Shown here piece after piece: positions 6,344 to 10,441 of a stretch of 10,441 nucleotides of DNA (position 1 is the stretch's first letter; every line of letters starts with the position of its first letter). Location: contig JAEYQM010000040.1 of NCBI GenBank assembly GCA_023410025.1, positions 1 to 10,441 of the forward strand, read 5' to 3'. The position numbers were made by a program, and so were the translations under genes. This DNA is from Bacillota bacterium (lineage in GTDB: Bacteria > Bacillota_I > Bacilli_A > ML615J-28 > CAG-698). Under the pieces are notes generated by a model. That model ran no database searches and had not been told where the DNA came from. It worked only from the letters and a program-made list of their open reading frames with translations.

Positions 6344-6937
6344 ATGTATAAGTCAAAACTAATATTAATGTTAATGACGCTTGTTTTAACATTATTTTTA
6401 GCTATATATATTACGTTTGCTTGGTTTGACATGATTAAATATACAAAACCTATTTTAATTCAAACAGGGTCATTAAAACTAACTTCTGCTTTCTATATTG
6501 GAAATGATACAGATGGTAGTGGAACTATTGAAGATAATGAATACATAGAAATTAACGAAGGAATGTTCTCATTAAACAATGTTATTCCTGGTAAATCATA
6601 TAATTTTAGAATTTCATCTGTTAATGAAGGGACAATGAAAGGCCATCTTTCACTAATTATGAATGACATTAATATTAGTAATAAAGAAATTTTGAAAGGA
6701 TATAACATTAAATATACTGATCCTATTTCAAGTGATAATATTACTAAAACATTATATAATTCTACGGGTGAGTCAAAATACAAGTTACTTATTTTTGATA
6801 ATTATGTATTAGTACCAAATTCAGTATATAACTTTGATTTTACAATTGAAGTTAAAGATGATTATCAATCTAATTGGGGTGGGGAGACTCTAACAATTTC
6901 CCATTATATAATCAGTCTAGTACAAATGGAGTGGTAG
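6344..6937 (+). CDS. TasA-like secreted subunit A2 with an EF-hand-type loop
   Basis: A 197-residue secreted protein. The signal peptide ends in ITFA (Ala26), followed by Trp27-Phe-Asp; TGSLKL lies at 41-46, the TasA-like spacing. Residues 55-66 read DTDGSGTIEDNE, a full match to the 12-residue EF-hand calcium loop (Asp1, Asp3, Ser5, Gly6, Ile8, Glu12). VIPGKSYNFRISSVNEGT is the 'PG....f...N.g' strand region. The C-terminal part is beta-rich, with FDFTIEVKDD and a terminal Gln-Met-Glu-Trp. There are no cysteines and no anchor. It resembles A1 in the FAW cleavage region and in overall layout, but A1 has a degenerate NKNNGD stretch where A2 has the calcium loop. Start: ATG 6344 with AGGAGG (6333-6338) overlapping the sipW stop. 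B2 follows after nine bases. Likely an extracellular structural subunit, possibly calcium-stabilised; the structural role is inferred. Confidence 0.72.
   Translation: MYKSKLILMLMTLVLTLFLAIYITFAWFDMIKYTKPILIQTGSLKLTSAFYIGNDTDGSGTIEDNEYIEINEGMFSLNNVIPGKSYNFRISSVNEGTMKGHLSLIMNDINISNKEILKGYNIKYTDPISSDNITKTLYNSTGESKYKLLIFDNYVLVPNSVYNFDFTIEVKDDYQSNWGGETLTISHYIISLVQMEW
6506..6541 (+). other. EF-hand-type calcium-binding loop in subunit A2
   Basis: Codons 55-66 of A2 encode DTDGSGTIEDNE, with ligand positions 1 (Asp), 3 (Asp), 5 (Ser) and 12 (Glu), Gly at 6 and Ile at 8. The flanks look like beta strands rather than helices, so this would be a stand-alone DxDxSG-type calcium loop rather than a paired EF-hand. 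Confidence 0.65.
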
Positions 6938-6946
6938 GGGGCAATT

Positions 6947-7672
6947 ATGAAAAAAGGCTTTATCGTTTTATTAGCAGTTGTTCTTCTAACTATAGTTAGT
7001 ATAACTAGTCATTATATTTCATCTTTTTTAAGTGATATACAATCTCGTCAACAAATCGTTAATGTTGGAGAGGTAAAGGTTATAGCAAGAGCGTTTCATG
7101 AAAATTCTAGTAATGTGTTAACTGAACTTGATTATGTTGATATCGGAAATGGACAAAAGAAATTAGGAATATATGAAATAAATTTAGTAGATAGAAATCA
7201 ACCTAATTTTATTGAAAATGTTAGAATATTTGTTGATGTATATAGCAAACAAGAATCATATTTTCGTATTAAAATACATGAACAATTAACATTTACAAGA
7301 ATTAGTATTGATACTACAAAACCACACTTACCTGAAATAAAAACGGAGATATCTCTACTAATGGAAAAACCTACGGATTTTAATTACATATTTAATTCCA
7401 ATAATACATTAGATTCAGAAAGATTAAATTGGTATGATAACCGAGAAATTGATGGTTATATATATTACAAACTTCCTATAGAAAGAATTGATTCTAGTAC
7501 GCCTGCAAGAGTAGGTTTAATAAAATCATACTATCCTAGTGTTAGTTATATATCTCAACCTAGAGGTTATTCTTTGCAACTTGCTATCACAGTTGAAGCT
7601 GTTCAAATTCATGGGGGGCCTGTACAAAATTGGGGTATTGAAAATCCACCATGGGGAGGAAACTGGAAATGA
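6947..7672 (+). CDS. TasA-like secreted subunit B2, divergent
   Basis: A 241-residue secreted protein. Its signal peptide has Ser26-Phe27 where the other three have Ala26-Trp27, then LSD and NVGEVKV (39-45). It shares with B1 a ring of aromatic residues, WYDNREIDGYIYYK (162-175; compare WELKADGYYYYK), and an ITVEAVQ...NW element (214-229; compare FTFQAKQ...TW). It also has an FVDVYSKQESYFRIKI strand region (95-110). It ends in a Gly/Pro/Trp-rich tail, NPPWGGNWK, not seen in the others. An ENSSNVLTELDYVDIGNG insert lies near residues 52-69. There are no cysteines and no anchor. Start: ATG 6947 with AGGGGG (6936-6941). Its TGA stop overlaps the ATG of the next gene (ATGA), so the two are probably translationally coupled. 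The tail could be an interaction site with the large protein; that is a guess. Confidence 0.68.
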   Translation: MKKGFIVLLAVVLLTIVSITSHYISSFLSDIQSRQQIVNVGEVKVIARAFHENSSNVLTELDYVDIGNGQKKLGIYEINLVDRNQPNFIENVRIFVDVYSKQESYFRIKIHEQLTFTRISIDTTKPHLPEIKTEISLLMEKPTDFNYIFNSNNTLDSERLNWYDNREIDGYIYYKLPIERIDSSTPARVGLIKSYYPSVSYISQPRGYSLQLAITVEAVQIHGGPVQNWGIENPPWGGNWK

Positions 7673-10441
7673 AAAAAATATTGTTAATTTTATTATTATT
7701 TTTTACAATAATAGTTTTTTCATTTCCGGAGAAGTTTGAAAAATATTCTCGACCACTTCCTAAAAATGATACAGTTTTTACACCCGAAGATATTGCATCA
7801 TCTATTGATGATGCTAACTATATATCATATACTAATTTTAGATTAGAATTAAATACACTATATAATACAAACAAAAATATTACAAAACAAGATGTAATTA
7901 ATAAAGCAAATAATAGAAAAATTCGAATTGATACTCCTGAAGAACTATATCGATTTTCAATTGATGTTAGTTTTCATGAAGAATCAGCATCTGATAATCC
8001 TTATACAACTAACTTCTTTACAATAGAAGTAAAAAAGGGATTAATGGCATTGAACTATGTTCTTGGAAATGATATTGATTACATATCAATGCGTTCAAAA
8101 CAATTTATTCCTATTGGCTTTATCTATAGGGAAGAAAATACTTTAATAGAAAAAGAAGTAGTATTTACTGGTACTTTTGATGGGCGTGGATTTGAAATAA
8201 AAAATCTAATGCTTGCTAACATTGACTATATTACATATGATGATGATGTTACGCTTACAACATATGCACTTACTACATATTTTTCAATGTTTGCATATAA
8301 TGATGGAATAATTAGATCAATTGGTTTAATTAATCCAAATATTGAACTCTTAGATTATGATTTAAGTATTAAGAGCTTTTCTAATTTGGTTGGTTTAAAT
8401 CGTGGTACAGTCTCAAATGTTTATGTAGTCGATAATAGAACAAGTCCATTTAACGCGGGTATAAGAGTTAGGGTACCATCTGGTACAACAGGAACCGTTT
8501 ATACAGCTGCTGGTATTGTTCATTCAAATACTGGAACATTTAATAATTCATATTTTTCTTCACCTGCTGTAATAAACGGAAACTATTTTAACGGTTTTTA
8601 TGTTGAACCTGTTGTTTATAATAATAACAAAACAAAGGATGTATTAATATATGATTCAACAAGATATATTAGTCAATCAAACACCGGCGGTTATTCTTTA
8701 GATGTTAATACACCAAAGATATCACTTGCTACAGGGGAAACAACCTCTGTGTTAAATTCTTCTAGTTCAAGTTTAAATAATGCAAATGGTCAGTGGTATT
8801 ACTATGGAACTTACCCTACTATTTTAGGTTTAGATTTTGATGAAGAAGAAAATGCATATCTAATTCATGATGAACTTGATTTTATAGCTTTCTCTAAATT
8901 ATTATTAAATCCTAATAGATTCAATGAAACATATTTCATATCAGCAAATTATTTAATTACAAATGATATTGATATGAGTAGAGTAAGCAAAAATGCTTTT
9001 AAAACAATAAATGTTGAATTTGAGGGTGAACTGAACGGATTAGATGAAAATAACAATCGAAAATATATTAAAAATTTAAATATTGAAAATGGTATAAATA
9101 GTGGTGGAATCTACAGTAGTGGGATCTTTAGAAGTTTAAAAGGCGATATTAAAAATATAGTATTTTCTAATGCTTCTATAAGCATTAACAATTCATCACA
9201 ATATTATAGTTCAACATACTTAATTGGACTAATTGCAGGAACTACTAAAATTCAATCAAACATTACTAATGTGTCGGCAAATGTGTCTATTAATTTAGGT
9301 ACACAAGTAATTGGTACAAGTCATGTTGGTGGAATAGCTGGTAAAGCAAGTGGACAATTAAGTCAAATATATTTAACAGGATTAATAAATGGTAATACCC
9401 ATTCTTATACTAACAATGAATTAATTACTGCTGATTATTCGATTGGTGGAGTTGTTGGAAGTAATGGGGTTGAACAATTAATTTTATATCAAATTAAAAA
9501 TGAAATTAATATTAAGGGTATATCAACAACAGCTAATTCTGTGGTTTCTCCAACTCAAGTACCTATTATTAAAATCGGTGGAATTATCGGTCGTATCAAT
9601 AATGAAACTACAAGAAATATAGTTAGACAAGTATACAACAAAGGAAATATTGAAATTTCTACATTTTCATCATCTACAACCATTCAATATGTTGGAGGAA
9701 TATTTGGTTTAAGCTCAGGTTTAAATTACGATTTAAGTAATATGTACAGCCAAACAAATGTTGGTGAGAATGGATGGAAAAATGAATATTGGAAGAATGA
9801 CGGAAATATATTAAATACTATAAATACTAATAACATAGTTAAAGCTGCAGGAATTGGTGTAAGTAATCATTCTGAAAATGTTGAATTTGCTTATTTAGAA
9901 AATAATGGTGGTTTTACAAGTCCATCGTTTAATAGTTTTAAATATACAGGGTTGATATATGATATTAGTAATAGTAATGTTACTCTATCACAATCTATTA
10001 ATACTACTAAGTTTATATTTAATTATTATGTAAAAAATTTTTCTCCAATTTATTATAGTGAAAATAATAATACAACATTATTAAGATATGTTGAAAATAG
10101 TGGGGATGTAATATTTAGAGGATTTGAAAATAAAACAGATACTTTATATGTTTCAGGAATCACTCAAAGCAATAATGTTAACTTCCTAAATGTTTATTAC
10201 TCAGGAAATATAGTTGTTTATGATATTGATTCAACAAAAGATATTTATGCTTCGGGTATCACGACTACATTAAATCAGAATAGATACATAAAACAAAGTT
10301 TAAATCAAGGTAACATATATGTTTCTGCAATTAATAACTCATCAAACACATACGTTGGAGGATTAACAAGTATTAATTTATCTGGCGATTTACATACCGG
10401 TGCTAATGTTACATCTACTCAGCCGACAGCAATTTTTGGTA
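7669..10441 (+). CDS. Very large secreted beta-solenoid (GLUG-like) protein, 3' partial
   Basis: The frame is open from ATG 7669 to the window end: 924 residues, no stop. Start: GGGGAGG (7653-7659) nine bases upstream; ATG overlaps the TGA of B2. Residues 1-18 are a signal peptide or anchor (Lys2, Lys3, hydrophobic core), without a lipobox. Two related modules follow. The first has DTPEELYRFS (88-97), YVLGNDIDY (130-138) and FTGTFDGRGFEIKNL (166-180). The second has HDELDFIAFS (400-409), YLITNDIDM (428-436) and FEGELNG...IKNLNI (451-472). A WYYYGTYP segment (376-383) lies between them. Then come GLUG-like repeats centred on IGLIAG (519), VGGIAG (553), IGGVVG (592), IGGIIG (636) and VGGIFG (675), and a later series with a period near 33 residues. 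Such repeats form right-handed beta-helices in Gram-positive surface proteins. The visible part has no cysteine. Likely an adhesin or scaffold; a C-terminal anchor would lie outside the window. Confidence 0.8.
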   Translation, partial: MKKILLILLLFFTIIVFSFPEKFEKYSRPLPKNDTVFTPEDIASSIDDANYISYTNFRLELNTLYNTNKNITKQDVINKANNRKIRIDTPEELYRFSIDVSFHEESASDNPYTTNFFTIEVKKGLMALNYVLGNDIDYISMRSKQFIPIGFIYREENTLIEKEVVFTGTFDGRGFEIKNLMLANIDYITYDDDVTLTTYALTTYFSMFAYNDGIIRSIGLINPNIELLDYDLSIKSFSNLVGLNRGTVSNVYVVDNRTSPFNAGIRVRVPSGTTGTVYTAAGIVHSNTGTFNNSYFSSPAVINGNYFNGFYVEPVVYNNNKTKDVLIYDSTRYISQSNTGGYSLDVNTPKISLATGETTSVLNSSSSSLNNANGQWYYYGTYPTILGLDFDEEENAYLIHDELDFIAFSKLLLNPNRFNETYFISANYLITNDIDMSRVSKNAFKTINVEFEGELNGLDENNNRKYIKNLNIENGINSGGIYSSGIFRSLKGDIKNIVFSNASISINNSSQYYSSTYLIGLIAGTTKIQSNITNVSANVSINLGTQVIGTSHVGGIAGKASGQLSQIYLTGLINGNTHSYTNNELITADYSIGGVVGSNGVEQLILYQIKNEINIKGISTTANSVVSPTQVPIIKIGGIIGRINNETTRNIVRQVYNKGNIEISTFSSSTTIQYVGGIFGLSSGLNYDLSNMYSQTNVGENGWKNEYWKNDGNILNTINTNNIVKAAGIGVSNHSENVEFAYLENNGGFTSPSFNSFKYTGLIYDISNSNVTLSQSINTTKFIFNYYVKNFSPIYYSENNNTTLLRYVENSGDVIFRGFENKTDTLYVSGITQSNNVNFLNVYYSGNIVVYDIDSTKDIYASGITTTLNQNRYIKQSLNQGNIYVSAINNSSNTYVGGLTSINLSGDLHTGANVTSTQPTAIFG
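9841..10375 (+). repeat. Degenerate repeat array of about 33 residues in the beta-solenoid protein
   Basis: In the translated large protein a small-hydrophobic turn recurs at AAGIGVSN (728), YTGLIYDIS (761), FSPIYYSEN (about 794), VSGITQSNN (830), ASGITTTLN (863) and VGGLTSINL (897), using the glycine or its equivalent as anchor. Spacings are 33, 33, 36, 33 and 34 residues, about 100 bases per unit. The repeat shows at protein level only; the DNA has diverged. Spacing is tighter than in the preceding GLUG-like stretch (34-44 residues). Confidence 0.55.

Noticed and set aside
6094..6432. Minus-strand frame across sipW and A2
   Set aside because: Antisense to the catalytic His/Asp region of sipW and the A2 signal peptide; no start signals.
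6493..6783. Minus-strand frame inside A2
   Set aside because: Shadow of A2; hydrophobic composition is a by-product of the AT-rich complement.
7539..7739. Plus-strand 66-codon frame across the B2/giant-gene junction
   Set aside because: Overlaps two supported genes in another frame and lacks a ribosome binding site.
9841..10375. Possible CRISPR or DNA tandem repeat because of the period near 100 bases
   Set aside because: The periodicity exists only in the protein; the DNA units are not near-identical and stay in one open frame.
1443..10441. Mycoplasma-type code with TGA as Trp
   Set aside because: Conserved Trp codons are TGG, and the only TGA stop (7670-7672) sits in an ATGA overlap with an intact downstream gene. 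Reading through it would add a meaningless tail.

Overview
The window is AT-rich with all recognisable genes on the + strand. It looks like a low-GC Gram-positive or Mollicutes-related bacterium, such as an uncultured Bacilli, Erysipelotrichia or Acholeplasma/Izemoplasma-type lineage; this is inference from base composition and gene types. Every conserved Trp I checked is TGG, for example in the thioredoxin WCGPC. One gene ends in a TGA that overlaps the next ATG. Both facts point to the standard bacterial code (11) and away from Mycoplasma/Spiroplasma (code 4).

The first 4.6 kb is housekeeping, in short units separated by clear intrinsic terminators. In order: (1) the 3' end of a gene for an unrecognised protein with one C-terminal membrane segment; (2) a TtcA-family PP-loop ATPase (tRNA thiolation type); (3) pyruvate, phosphate dikinase (ppdK), behind a good sigma-A-like promoter and a structured leader; (4) a short thioredoxin starting at GTG.

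From 4645 to the window end there is one tightly packed run of six genes with no internal terminator: TasA/camelysin-like protein A1, TasA-like protein B1, a SipW/ER-type signal peptidase, TasA-like protein A2, TasA-like protein B2, and a very large beta-solenoid (GLUG-like) secreted protein that runs off the window end after 924 residues without a stop. By analogy with the Bacillus tapA-sipW-tasA system, the dedicated signal peptidase would mature the four small subunits, which would then assemble outside the cell as fibres or a coat, with the large protein as adhesin or scaffold. The four substrates fall into two classes arranged A-B-sipW-A-B, suggesting an old duplication of an A-B pair. 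All four have a small residue at position 26 followed by an aromatic at 27, as if the cleavage site were fixed. A2 carries a textbook EF-hand-type calcium loop. The secreted proteins contain no cysteine, so the neighbouring thioredoxin is probably unrelated.

No tRNA, rRNA, CRISPR array, insertion sequence or known riboswitch was seen. The longest gene-free stretch is about 250 bases (1191-1442), upstream of ppdK.
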